Translations under genes and position numbers: made by a program
The notes under the pieces: model-generated
What the model was told of the DNA's origin: nothing
Database searches by the model: none
What the model saw: only the letters and a program-made list of their open reading frames with translations
Assembly: GCA_963832785.1 (NCBI GenBank)
Contig: CAWHVF010000005.1
Location: forward strand, 2,232,001 to 2,296,000
Reading direction: 5' to 3'
DNA from: CAWBRT01 sp963832785
GTDB taxonomy: Bacteria > Acidobacteriota > Terriglobia > Terriglobales > Acidobacteriaceae
Length of the DNA: 64,000 nt
In this document: positions 38,541 through 47,127 of the stretch, in pieces
Layout of the letters: every line of letters begins with the position of its first letter
Position numbering within the stretch: position 1 is the stretch's first letter

Positions 38541-39056
38541 ATGACATCGCATAAGACCACCGGATTAGCGACGAGGCCACTCGATGTGGATCTTCTCTTT
38601 CCGGAGCATCCATTGCTGCAACAGTTCCAGCAGCTACAGCGCGAGATCGAGCGGCGCGCCTATGAGATCTTTAAGAACAGCGGATTCACTGATGGCCATG
38701 ATTTGGATGATTGGCTAAAAGCGGAATCAGAATTCCTGCACCCGGCGCCGCTGGACATCGCAGAAACGGATGTCGGATATGTAGCGCGCCTGGAGGTGCC
38801 CGGTTTCAAGGAGAATGAAATAGAAATCGCTGCTGATGCTGACCAGATCGCTATAAGCGCCCAGCACACGTCGGCGAAGGAGCAGAAGGAAGGAAAGGTC
38901 GTCAATAGCGAACAGCAGCAGAAGACGATCTTCAGGTTGCTTTCGCTTCCTTCCAAGATCGACCCTCACAAGATCAGCAAACAGCTGAAGGACGGTGTTC
39001 TGCAAATCACAATTGCCAAGGCGGCTGCTGAGCAAGCCAAAGCCGCAGGCGCATGA
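38541..39056 (+). CDS. Hsp20 / alpha-crystallin small heat-shock protein
   Basis: A 171-residue small heat-shock protein. The alpha-crystallin domain spans about residues 65-155 (APLDIAETDVGYVARLEVPG through FRLLSLPSKIDPHKISKQL and DGVLQI). A long N-terminal arm and a short Ala-rich tail flank it. It holds unfolding proteins for refolding by other chaperones. AAAGGAGACACGAC precedes the ATG. It is the most readily named member of the operon from the sigma-54 promoter at 37449, which explains a stress role for the operon. Confidence 0.95.
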   Translation: MTSHKTTGLATRPLDVDLLFPEHPLLQQFQQLQREIERRAYEIFKNSGFTDGHDLDDWLKAESEFLHPAPLDIAETDVGYVARLEVPGFKENEIEIAADADQIAISAQHTSAKEQKEGKVVNSEQQQKTIFRLLSLPSKIDPHKISKQLKDGVLQITIAKAAAEQAKAAGA

Positions 39057-39202
39057 TCGTGCTTGATGAAGGAGCCAAAAGACGGAACTGCGGCCGGTGG
39101 GCGCAACGTTTCACTACGGGCGGAGCGACCACGTTCTCGGTGATGCACATCACAGCTCTCGGAGGTGTTACCAGATAGGATTGCGCGCCGATAGAGTTGC
39201 CA

Positions 39203-42061
39203 ATGGCGCCCCCCGACGGTATTCGCGCTACCAGTGATCTGACGCAAAGGCGGGATCTTCTGGCCGAGGTGTCCCGGCTGGTCTCTTACCGCTACGACCT
39301 GCCGGAAACATTTGACGGTCTCGTGCTGCAACTGCGCCGCGCGCTTGACGTGGACCTGCTGACCCTGGGGCTACCAGATGAGCAAAAGCATACGATGCGA
39401 CTGCGCTATTCGCGGGTAAGCGACGTCGTGCGCGTGGACTTACCCGTCGAATTCCCCCTTGATGACAGCCCTTCGGGAACGGCCTGGTCGACCCAGGAAA
39501 TCGTCACTGTTAACGATGTAGCCAATGACCGGCGCTGGCCAACAGTGATGAAGGAGCTACTTAGCGCCGGCATCGGAACCTATTGCTCGGTTCCACTGAC
39601 GGCAGGAGACCGGCGGATTGGCGCGCTGGGTCTTGGTAGCCTCAAGCCCCATGCCTTCGGCGACGATGATCTTGAACTCTTACGTCAAATCGCCATCCCG
39701 GTTGCCATGGCGGTGGAAAACGAACTCATTCGTGAGTACGCCGACCGCTACAAGAGCGAGCAGAAGCGTGCTGAGGCCGCTTTGCGGGACCAGGCAAATC
39801 TGCTCAACCTCACGCATGATACCGTTTTTGTCATGGATACGGAGGGGGTGATCACGTACTGGAATCGTGGCGCCGAAGAGCGGTACGGCTGGTCTGCGGA
39901 GCAAGCCCTGGGCAGAGTTGTTCACGACCTGTTGAAAACAGTATTTCCCGCGCCGCTGAAGCAAATCACAGCGGGACTGATGCATACAGGCCGCTGGGAA
40001 GGCGAGATTCTGCACACTAAGAAGGACGGGACACAGGTGACGGTGGCGAGCCGTTGGGCTTTGCAGCGAGATGAGCAGGGCGTGCCGGTCGCAATCCTGG
40101 AGACCAATAATGACATCACCGAACGCAAGCGGGCGGAGCAAATTCTGCGGCAGAGTGAGGCGTACCTGGCGGAAGCGGAAAGGCTGAACCACTGCGGCAG
40201 CTGGGCTTTGGACTTGGCCAGCGACAAGTATGTCTACGTTTCGGACGAAGACCTCCGGATTTGGGGATTCGATCCGCAACAGGATCTACCTAGCAAAGAG
40301 GCAGTTTTCCGACGAATACACCCGGAGGACCGGAACAGGTGGAAGGAGAAGTTTGAGAACTCGCTCCACGAAAAAACAGATAGCTTCGATGAGTACAGGA
40401 TCGTGCTGCCCGACGGAACGGTCAGAGATATCTATACGATCAGACACCCTGTCCTGAATAGCGCAGGAGATGTCGTTCAATTGTTCGGCACCACCATGGA
40501 TATCACGGAACGCAAGCGCGCCGAGGACGAGCTGCGGAGAAGCGAGGCTCAGTTGGCGCACGAGCGCGACCGGCTCAGCCTGTTGCTGGAGATCAACAAT
40601 CTCATTGTCAGCAAGCTGGAAGCGAACGAACTGTTCCAAGCTGTCGCAGCATCGATGCGCAAGCACTTCGGCAACGATCTCACCTCATTGTGGCTTCTTA
40701 ATAAGCAGACAGGCTGTTTGGAACGTAAATATCTCGATTTCCCGATGGGCAAGGGCTTTCTGGAGAAGGCCGGCGTCGTGATGTTCGGTAACTTGGAGAA
40801 AGAATTTTTCCGCGTTGGCAAACCGCAAATTTACTCAGAGGAGATGGTGGGTCTACCTGAGGTCATCCGCAAGGCGGCTCGAGCTGAGTCGGTCGTTTCG
40901 GCCGCCATTATGCCGCTGGTGGGCGCCGACGGCCCCTTGGGACTGTTGGCCATGAGCAGCCGAAAGGCGAATGCTTTCAGCGAGGCGGACCGCAATCTGC
41001 TGTCGCAAATCGGCACGCAGATATCTTTGGTACTGGACAATGCTCTGGCCTATGGACGGCTCCGGGCATCGCGCGACGATCTGGAGGATCAGCGGCTGTA
41101 TCTGGAATCTGAAATTCGCGCGGAATACAACTTCGAGGAGATGGTTGGGGGCAGTCCTGCTTGGCGCCGCGTTCTCCATCAGATCACTACCGTAGCCCCA
41201 ACTGATGCAGGCGTTCTCCTGTTAGGAGAAACCGGAACGGGCAAGGAATTGATTGCACGAGCGATACACAGCCGAAGTCAACGGCGTGAACGTACGCTTG
41301 TGAAGTTGAGCTGCGCTGCGGTGCCGATGGGCTTGCTCGAAAGCGAACTGTTTGGTCACGAAAAAGGCGCCTTTACCGGCGCATTGACAAAGCAAATCGG
41401 GCGTTTCGAATTGGCTAACAAGGGGACTCTTTTCCTTGATGAAGTCGGCGATATACCACTTGAGGTTCAGACGAAGCTGTTGCGGGCGCTACAGGAGCAG
41501 GAATTCGAGCGTCTCGGCAACCCGCACACGATCAAGGTCGACGTGAGAGTGATCGCAGCAACGAATCGTGACCTCTCGCAAATGGTCAAGGACCGGACAT
41601 TCCGTCAAGACCTCTATTATCGGCTGAATGTTTTTCCGATAGTAGTGCCGCCGCTCCGCGAAAGAATCGGTGACATAGAACTACTCGTTCGATTCTTTGT
41701 GGCGAAGTACGCTGCCCGAATGCGCAAACCAATCGAAAGCATACCGGCTGCTACGATGAAGGTGTTGCGCCACTATCATTGGCCCGGCAATATCCGCGAG
41801 TTGGAGCACTTCGTCGAACGCGCCGTTATACTCAGCCCCGCTAATGTGCTCCACGTTCCGGTAGAGGAACTCCTGACGGGGGCGGCCGGCATGAAGATAC
41901 CGACCCTCGAGGAAGGTGAGCGTGAGCAGATCCTGCAGGCACTCCGAGCCTGCGGCGGCGTGATTGGTGGTCCAACAGGCGCCGCCGCCCGACTGGCTAT
42001 GAACCGCAGCACCTTGAACTCCAGAATGCGCAAGCTGGGCATCACCCGTGCAGATTTCTGA
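39203..42061 (+). CDS. Sigma-54-dependent transcriptional activator (GAF-PAS-PAS-GAF-AAA+-Fis HTH)
   Basis: About 952 residues (ATG 39203; a TTG at 39197 is the alternative). Approximate domains: GAF 30-175, PAS 190-305 (ends ITERKRAEQ), PAS/PAC 318-435, GAF 455-615, AAA+ 650-885, Fis-type HTH 905-952. The AAA+ domain keeps GETGTGKE (Walker A), GAFTGA (sigma-54 contact loop), TLFLDEVGD (Walker B) and the sensor regions, so it should remodel sigma-54 RNA polymerase. There is no receiver domain; GAF/PAS sensing makes this an FhlA/NorR-like one-component activator. The HTH (GPTGAAARLAMNRSTL) is intact. It is the obvious candidate for binding the TGGCGA-N4-TCGCCA operators on both sides. Confidence 0.93.
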   Translation: MAPPDGIRATSDLTQRRDLLAEVSRLVSYRYDLPETFDGLVLQLRRALDVDLLTLGLPDEQKHTMRLRYSRVSDVVRVDLPVEFPLDDSPSGTAWSTQEIVTVNDVANDRRWPTVMKELLSAGIGTYCSVPLTAGDRRIGALGLGSLKPHAFGDDDLELLRQIAIPVAMAVENELIREYADRYKSEQKRAEAALRDQANLLNLTHDTVFVMDTEGVITYWNRGAEERYGWSAEQALGRVVHDLLKTVFPAPLKQITAGLMHTGRWEGEILHTKKDGTQVTVASRWALQRDEQGVPVAILETNNDITERKRAEQILRQSEAYLAEAERLNHCGSWALDLASDKYVYVSDEDLRIWGFDPQQDLPSKEAVFRRIHPEDRNRWKEKFENSLHEKTDSFDEYRIVLPDGTVRDIYTIRHPVLNSAGDVVQLFGTTMDITERKRAEDELRRSEAQLAHERDRLSLLLEINNLIVSKLEANELFQAVAASMRKHFGNDLTSLWLLNKQTGCLERKYLDFPMGKGFLEKAGVVMFGNLEKEFFRVGKPQIYSEEMVGLPEVIRKAARAESVVSAAIMPLVGADGPLGLLAMSSRKANAFSEADRNLLSQIGTQISLVLDNALAYGRLRASRDDLEDQRLYLESEIRAEYNFEEMVGGSPAWRRVLHQITTVAPTDAGVLLLGETGTGKELIARAIHSRSQRRERTLVKLSCAAVPMGLLESELFGHEKGAFTGALTKQIGRFELANKGTLFLDEVGDIPLEVQTKLLRALQEQEFERLGNPHTIKVDVRVIAATNRDLSQMVKDRTFRQDLYYRLNVFPIVVPPLRERIGDIELLVRFFVAKYAARMRKPIESIPAATMKVLRHYHWPGNIRELEHFVERAVILSPANVLHVPVEELLTGAAGMKIPTLEEGEREQILQALRACGGVIGGPTGAAARLAMNRSTLNSRMRKLGITRADF

Positions 42062-42204
42062 GCATCGGGGCCGTTGTTCACAACGCCAGTAACAAGTTAC
42101 ACGGCGATCCGTGCTGGCGATCCTAGATCGGAACCTTACTTAGGAACCCTCCTCTGGAGCCGGCCTCTCCGTTGCCCAGGCACCAGACCAGACCTATCGC
42201 CGGA

Positions 42205-42224
42205 AGTGGCGAAATCTCGCCACT
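42205..42224 (+). promoter_or_regulatory. Activator operator (UAS), perfect 20-bp palindrome
   Basis: AGTGGCGAAATCTCGCCACT has perfect 8-bp arms around AATC. It lies directly after the activator gene and is centred about 112 bp upstream of the -24 GG at 42326-42327. The extra 10 bp over the other sites is one helical turn. Confidence 0.87.
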
Positions 42225-42324
42225 TCAACAGCGAAATGTAATGGCCCGCCCGGCATATCCAAGGCCAAGACTCTGAGTCCTACCGGTTTACGTGAACAGT
42301 TGCGGCCTCGATGCGGCTCCAAGT

Positions 42325-42340
42325 TGGCATCCCGAATGCA
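42325..42340 (+). promoter_or_regulatory. Sigma-54 promoter of the HdeD-rhomboid-FtsH operon
   Basis: TGGCATCCCGAATGCA (preceded by T) keeps GG-N10-GC spacing and most consensus positions. The predicted start near 42352 lies 55 bp before the first gene of the operon. Confidence 0.72.
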
Positions 42341-42406
42341 CTACCCCGTGTTAGGCCCCTAGGCCAAGTAGCGGCTTACTGAAGACGCGGGACGAGGAAA
42401 TACACC

Positions 42407-42742
42407 ATGACGGCAACCATCATTTCCATTGAAGAAGCTCATTACCTAGTTTCAGCAGGTTTGAGATTGAACGGTTCACCACGCGGAAAAGCTGTCTCAG
42501 ATCCTTCGGTTGCGACCACCCTACTCCGAGATGAGGGCGTGGTCATGATTGAGGTCTGCCCATACTGCGGCGGAACCGAGTGTGAGGATGACGGCGGCAT
42601 TCCTGCGCGCTGCTTGAAAGTGCAGGGAGACGATGCTGCGGCAAACCGAAAGCGGTGTGGGGTACGGACTGAAAGGCCGCGAGCAGCGGTGATGATGCGC
42701 AACGTCAATAGAAGGGTTATGCAAGTCTGGCTCGATAAATGA
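42407..42742 (+). CDS. Small protein with a zinc-knuckle-like motif, unknown
   Basis: A 111-residue protein, the first gene after the fourth sigma-54 promoter, with GAGGAAA as ribosome site. The middle has CPYCGGTEC (about residues 48-56), followed by a Cys at about 67 and another at about 81, which could bind Zn. The C-terminus is basic (RNVNRRVMQVWLDK). I do not recognise a family. Like the zinc-ribbon gene at 35615 and the small gene at 37500, it stands at the head of a sigma-54 operon. Confidence 0.65.
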   Translation: MTATIISIEEAHYLVSAGLRLNGSPRGKAVSDPSVATTLLRDEGVVMIEVCPYCGGTECEDDGGIPARCLKVQGDDAAANRKRCGVRTERPRAAVMMRNVNRRVMQVWLDK

Positions 42743-42812
42743 GCGGCAACTGTGTCTAGCGCCCCGATCACCCAATAGGCCACGGACATAACGAACGTCG
42801 AAGGAGCACAAC

Positions 42813-43115
42813 TTGAACGCACAGAGCGCGGTGACCAAGTCATGCGAGCAGAAGATGAGTGCTGATAGGTTACAACATGTGAACGCTCAGTTACAGGGAT
42901 TTTCGGCCCGTGCCAAGGCCAAGATGGAGCAGGCAGAGATTGGCGCCCTCGGTCCCCTTAAGATCAAGAGGCGTGGGATCGAAGCAAGATATCAAGAGCG
43001 GAAGACAGTTGCCTACGCAAGCATTGAAAAAATCCATGCAGAAATTGACGCGGTAATGGTCGAGTTGAAAAGCTCATTGGAGCAGCTTGCCATTAGCCTC
43101 AAGAATGCGAGCTGA
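42813..43115 (+). CDS. Small helical (coiled-coil) protein, unknown
   Basis: A 100-residue, mostly alpha-helical protein rich in Ala, Glu, Lys and Gln, probably a coiled coil. The start is TTG at 42813, placed seven bases after AAGGAG, which decides against the ATG at 42855. No domain is recognised. It lies in the operon between the zinc-knuckle protein and the HdeD-like gene. Confidence 0.55.
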   Translation: MNAQSAVTKSCEQKMSADRLQHVNAQLQGFSARAKAKMEQAEIGALGPLKIKRRGIEARYQERKTVAYASIEKIHAEIDAVMVELKSSLEQLAISLKNAS

Positions 43116-43225
43116 GTACCGCTACCGGAACAGAGACGGTCCTGGGGCTCAGTTGTTCAGCAAGAATAGCTCAGGTTCCGACATCGGATGATCACTAGCA
43201 ATACCGACGCCCTGCGACTTTGCGG

Positions 43226-43244
43226 GTTTGGCAGAGCGCCAAAC
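43226..43244. promoter_or_regulatory. Short perfect palindrome before the HdeD gene
   Basis: GTTTGGC-AGAGC-GCCAAAC is a 7-bp perfect inverted repeat around a 5-nt loop. It lies 25 bp before the HdeD-like start. It could be an RNA hairpin in the operon message or a protein site; it does not match the TGGCGA operator. Confidence 0.4.
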
Positions 43245-43269
43245 TGAAACGCATGGAAGGAGTAGAACA

Positions 43270-43859
43270 ATGACCAACGTGTCTGATTTGTTTGTCGCCG
43301 GAATTGAGGAAGTCAGAAAAACCTGGGGCTGGTTTCTTGTATTCGGCATTCTGCTAATGGCTCTGGGCGGAGTTTGCGTTGTGAAAGCGCAGACCGCGAC
43401 CACCTTTTCAATTCTAGCCTGGGCTGGGTCTTGGTATTCAGCGCAGTTATGTGGTTCGTGAGCACCTTTCATTCTCGGGGCTGGGGCGGATTCTTCTTCT
43501 ACCTGTTGAACGCGGTCATCCGCAGAGTAACCGGGTACCTTCTGATCCGTCACCCGGACGCTGGTGCGGCAGTCGTGACCATGTTACTCGCTGCAATTTT
43601 TCTCGTAGGAGGGCTGTTCCGCGCCGCTGCGGCCAGTGTTCTCTGCTTTCCAGGACGGGGATGGATGATGCTTTCGGGGTTGGTCTCAGTGGCCCTTGGC
43701 ATGTTGCTTATGGTCAGTTGGCCTGCAGCTAGTACCTATTTTGTGGGTCTAGCGGTCGGCATTGACCTTATCTTCGACGGCGGAGCCCTCGTCGGATTCG
43801 CAGCTGCAATTCACAGCTTGCCGGGGATAGAGTCCTATAGGCGAGATACAGCCGCTTGA
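43270..43859 (+). CDS. HdeD-family membrane protein (DUF308), frameshifted
   Basis: Two frames together give one HdeD-like protein of about 196 residues. The first runs from the ATG at 43270 (AAGGAG in front) through VRKTWGWFLVFGILLMALGG. The second takes over after about 43405-43430 and gives WVLVFSAVMWFVSTF, RGWGGFFFYLL and the typical SGLVSVALGMLLMVSWP. Six hydrophobic segments in pairs are expected. HdeD proteins are inner-membrane acid- and stress-resistance proteins of unknown mechanism, also found in transmissible protein quality-control loci. A one-base indel separates the halves; a sequencing error or a recent mutation are both possible. Confidence 0.8.
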
Positions 43860-43896
43860 CGTCTGGCGGGAGATAGGATAAAGGCAGGAGGCAGCC

Positions 43897-44562
43897 ATGG
43901 GGGGCATGATCCCGATATCGGATGCATCTCGACGACCTGCACATTGGCCGTTTGTCACAAGAGCGATCATCGTCGCGAACGCACTTGTCTTCCTGCTAGA
44001 ACTGACGGGCGGTGATGCCTTCGTAAGACAGTGGTCGGCGATCCCCGCCGATCTGACTGCGGGCCACCGCTGGATTACGATCCTAACTGCCATGTTTCTG
44101 CATGGTAGCTGGTTACACATTATCGGCAACATGATTTTCCTCTGGGCGTTTGGTCCGGAAATCGAAGACGCAATGGGCCGGTTGCGCTACCTGGTTTTTT
44201 ATCTAGCGGGCGGGGTAGTCGCCATGGCATGCCAAGTTGCCGCCGTACCCAACTCTACGGTCCCGAACCTGGGCGCAAGTGGCGCAATTGCTGCCGTGAT
44301 GGGCGCTTTTCTGGTCACGTACCCCCGCGACCGGATTAAATCTATTTTTATTATCGGCTGGTTTGTAAGCATCAGGTTCATCCCAGCTGCCCTCTTGATC
44401 GGGCTATGGTTCGTCATCCAGCTCTTCAGTCAAGTCGGCACGGTGGCAAATGCGCAAGGGGGCGGAATCGCATATGCTGCTCACGTGGGCGGCTTCATCT
44501 TTGGAATAATTGGCGCACGAAGATTTGAACATTTCAGGCGGGTGACCAGAGGGGGGATTTAG
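43897..44562 (+). CDS. Rhomboid-family intramembrane serine protease
   Basis: A 221-residue membrane protein with six segments. The catalytic Ser is in LGASGAIAAVMG (about residue 129), the His in AAHVGGFIFG (about 200), and the oxyanion-hole His/Asn in WLHIIGNMIFLW (about 70-81). Rhomboids cleave single membrane helices and help in membrane protein quality control. CAGGAGGCAGCC precedes the ATG. It is 37 bp after the HdeD-like gene and 2 bp before the P-type ATPase gene. Confidence 0.93.
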   Translation: MGGMIPISDASRRPAHWPFVTRAIIVANALVFLLELTGGDAFVRQWSAIPADLTAGHRWITILTAMFLHGSWLHIIGNMIFLWAFGPEIEDAMGRLRYLVFYLAGGVVAMACQVAAVPNSTVPNLGASGAIAAVMGAFLVTYPRDRIKSIFIIGWFVSIRFIPAALLIGLWFVIQLFSQVGTVANAQGGGIAYAAHVGGFIFGIIGARRFEHFRRVTRGGI

Positions 44563-44564
44563 CC

Positions 44565-47108
44565 GTGTCAACCACTGCCAACGCTACTCAGGTGACGATT
44601 GCCGGCCTAACGGCGCAAGAAGCTGAAGCGCGGCTGGAGCGGTTCGGGCCCAATGAGCCAACGGCGGCAAAGCGTCACTCTTTTCTCTCCGATGTTCTAC
44701 ATTTTTTCATGAATCCGCTGGTCTTGATACTGCTCATCGCGGCAGCGGCGTCCGCATTCCTGGGCGAGGCTGTCGATGCGGCAATTATCGCCATCATTGT
44801 TTTGCTGAGCGCGGCTATCGACGTAAGTCAGACCTATCACTCACAACGCGCCATCAAACAACTCCGGGAACGAGTTGCACCTACGGCAACAGTGTTACGT
44901 GACGGAGAGTGGAAAGAAGTTCGGCGACGTGAGGTAGTACCGGGAGATATCGTCCGGCTCTCCGCTGGAGATTTGGTACCCGCGGACGGGCGCCTGCTGA
45001 TCGCGCGTGATCTGTATGTGCAGCAAGCAGCCCTGACCGGCGAATCGCTGCCCGTAGAAAAGCAAGCGACCGGAGATCTCGCCTCAGCCAAAGCCGATGC
45101 GTCTAACATGGTGTTTTTAGGCACATCCATCGTCAGCGGAACGGCAACCGCAGAGGCAGTCGCTACCGGCTCCCAGACCGCTTTTGGCGATATCGCGGCT
45201 CGCCTAGCGTCAAATCCAGAGGAGACGGCCTTTGATCGCGGCCTGAAAGACTTCAGCCATCTGCTTGCGCGAACGGTTCTCTTCCTCGTCCTTTTCCTGA
45301 TTGCCGTCAGCGTCGTGCGCCACCGTGATGCATTTCAATCCCTGCTGTTTGCCGTTGCGTTGGCAGTCGGATTGACGCCGGAATTCCTTCCCATGATCAC
45401 CTCGGTGACGCTCTCGAAAGGCGCCATCGCCATGGCACGCAAGAAGGTCATTGTCAAGCATCTCTCGGCTATTGAGAATCTCGGCAGCCTCGATGTGCTT
45501 TGCAGCGACAAAACCGGGACACTCACCAGCGGAACGATGTCGCTTGACCAATCACTCGATCCCTTCGGGAATCGATCTCCGCGCGCCTTAGAGCTTGCCT
45601 ATCTCAACAGTAAGTTCCAGACAGGTATCCGCAGCCCGCTCGACGAGGTCATCCTTCATCAGTTTCCGCCAAACAAGGATAGTTATGTCAAGCGTGATGA
45701 AATTCCGTTTGACTTCGAGCGGAGACGGCTCTCGGTCGTAGTAGAGTGGCAGTCCCGACGGGTTCTTATCACGAAAGGCGCTCCCGAAGGAATTCTTCCG
45801 TTGCTCTCGGGTTACGAAATCCAAGGCAGAACGGAACCCATCAACGAGGAGGTTACCGGGCGTTTGCAACAGATCAGCAAAGAGCTGAACGACCAGGGAT
45901 TTCGCTCGCTGGCGGTTGCCTACGTCGAAGTTCCTGCACAGGCGAATTACTCAGTCCGGGACGAGCGCAATCTGATTCTGGCCGGCTTCCTGACTTTTTC
46001 AGATGCGCCGCTGGCGGACGCTGCCCAAGTTCTGGCTTCCTTGAGGCAGGATGGTGTTGACGTCAAGGTGATCTCCGGTGATAACGACCGCGTAACCTGC
46101 CACGTTTGCGCACAGGTAGGAATCGAGTCTGGCCAAGTCATGACAGGCGACGAGCTAGCGCGGGTCACAGATCCGGCACTGGCACACGCCGCTGAAAATA
46201 TCCACGTATTCGCGCGCGTTTCCCCGGCGCAGAAGAACCAGATTCTGCTCGCCCTCAAACACCAAGGGCATGCAGTGGGATTCATGGGAGATGGTATCAA
46301 CGATGCGCCTTCACTTCACGCGGCCGATGTTGGCATTTCAGTGCCCAGCGCTGCTGACGTGGCCCGCGAGGCCGCCGACGTGATTTTAGTTGAGCCCGGC
46401 TTGCGAGTCCTCCATGACGGCATTATCGAGGGGCGGAAAGCCTTTGGCAATGTAATGAAGTATCTCCTGATGGGCACAAGTTCGAACTTTGGCAATGTAT
46501 TCAGCATGGCAGGCGCTTCGCTGTTCCTGCCCTTCCTGCCGATGCTGCCGACGCAGATCCTGCTGAATAACCTCCTTTACGACTTAGCCCAACTTACGAT
46601 TCCCACGGATACGGTAGACGAGACTTATCTTCAGAAGCCCCAGCACTGGGATATTAGCCTGATCCGCAATTTCATGGTATTTATCGGGCCCATCAGTTCC
46701 GTATTCGATTTTTTGACCTTCTACGTGTTACTGCACGTCTTTCACACCAGTGAAGCGCAATTTCACACCGGCTGGTTTGTGGAATCGTTAGCAACGCAAA
46801 CGCTGGTGCTGTTCGTCATTCGTACATCGAAAAACCCGCTGCGCAGCCGCCCTAGTGGCCCCTTGTTTGCAGCATGTCTTACGGTTGTGGCAATCGGGAT
46901 TTATCTGCCGTTCAGTCCTCTGGCAGGCATGCTCGGCTTCACGCCGCTGCCTGCAAGATACTTTGCTTTTCTTGCCGCCGCCACTGCAGCCTATCTTGTA
47001 ATGGTGGAAGCCGCCAAACGGCGCCTCCTTCGTAAGGGAAGGCTTGCGGTGAGTGACGCATCATCAGTGACACCGTATTCCCCTGGGCAAGGGCTTGCCT
47101 CAGAATAA
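44565..47108 (+). CDS. mgtA: P-type ATPase, MgtA-like (P3B) magnesium transporter type
   Basis: An 847-residue P-type ATPase starting with GTG (AGAGGGGGGA in front). Visible motifs are LTGESLP (actuator domain), CSDKTGTLTSG (phosphorylated Asp), MGDGINDAPSL (hinge) and the C-terminal LLNNLLYDLAQLTIPTD with KPQHWD. These last are typical of MgtA/MgtB Mg2+ importers. In the family the enzyme uses ATP hydrolysis to bring Mg2+ into the cytoplasm. Lying between rhomboid and FtsH in a stress operon suggests a role in ion balance or membrane energisation under stress. The gene overlaps nothing essential of ftsH once that start is placed at 47128. Confidence 0.88.
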   Translation: MSTTANATQVTIAGLTAQEAEARLERFGPNEPTAAKRHSFLSDVLHFFMNPLVLILLIAAAASAFLGEAVDAAIIAIIVLLSAAIDVSQTYHSQRAIKQLRERVAPTATVLRDGEWKEVRRREVVPGDIVRLSAGDLVPADGRLLIARDLYVQQAALTGESLPVEKQATGDLASAKADASNMVFLGTSIVSGTATAEAVATGSQTAFGDIAARLASNPEETAFDRGLKDFSHLLARTVLFLVLFLIAVSVVRHRDAFQSLLFAVALAVGLTPEFLPMITSVTLSKGAIAMARKKVIVKHLSAIENLGSLDVLCSDKTGTLTSGTMSLDQSLDPFGNRSPRALELAYLNSKFQTGIRSPLDEVILHQFPPNKDSYVKRDEIPFDFERRRLSVVVEWQSRRVLITKGAPEGILPLLSGYEIQGRTEPINEEVTGRLQQISKELNDQGFRSLAVAYVEVPAQANYSVRDERNLILAGFLTFSDAPLADAAQVLASLRQDGVDVKVISGDNDRVTCHVCAQVGIESGQVMTGDELARVTDPALAHAAENIHVFARVSPAQKNQILLALKHQGHAVGFMGDGINDAPSLHAADVGISVPSAADVAREAADVILVEPGLRVLHDGIIEGRKAFGNVMKYLLMGTSSNFGNVFSMAGASLFLPFLPMLPTQILLNNLLYDLAQLTIPTDTVDETYLQKPQHWDISLIRNFMVFIGPISSVFDFLTFYVLLHVFHTSEAQFHTGWFVESLATQTLVLFVIRTSKNPLRSRPSGPLFAACLTVVAIGIYLPFSPLAGMLGFTPLPARYFAFLAAATAAYLVMVEAAKRRLLRKGRLAVSDASSVTPYSPGQGLASE

Positions 47109-47127
47109 AACCAAGCTGGAGGTCAGT

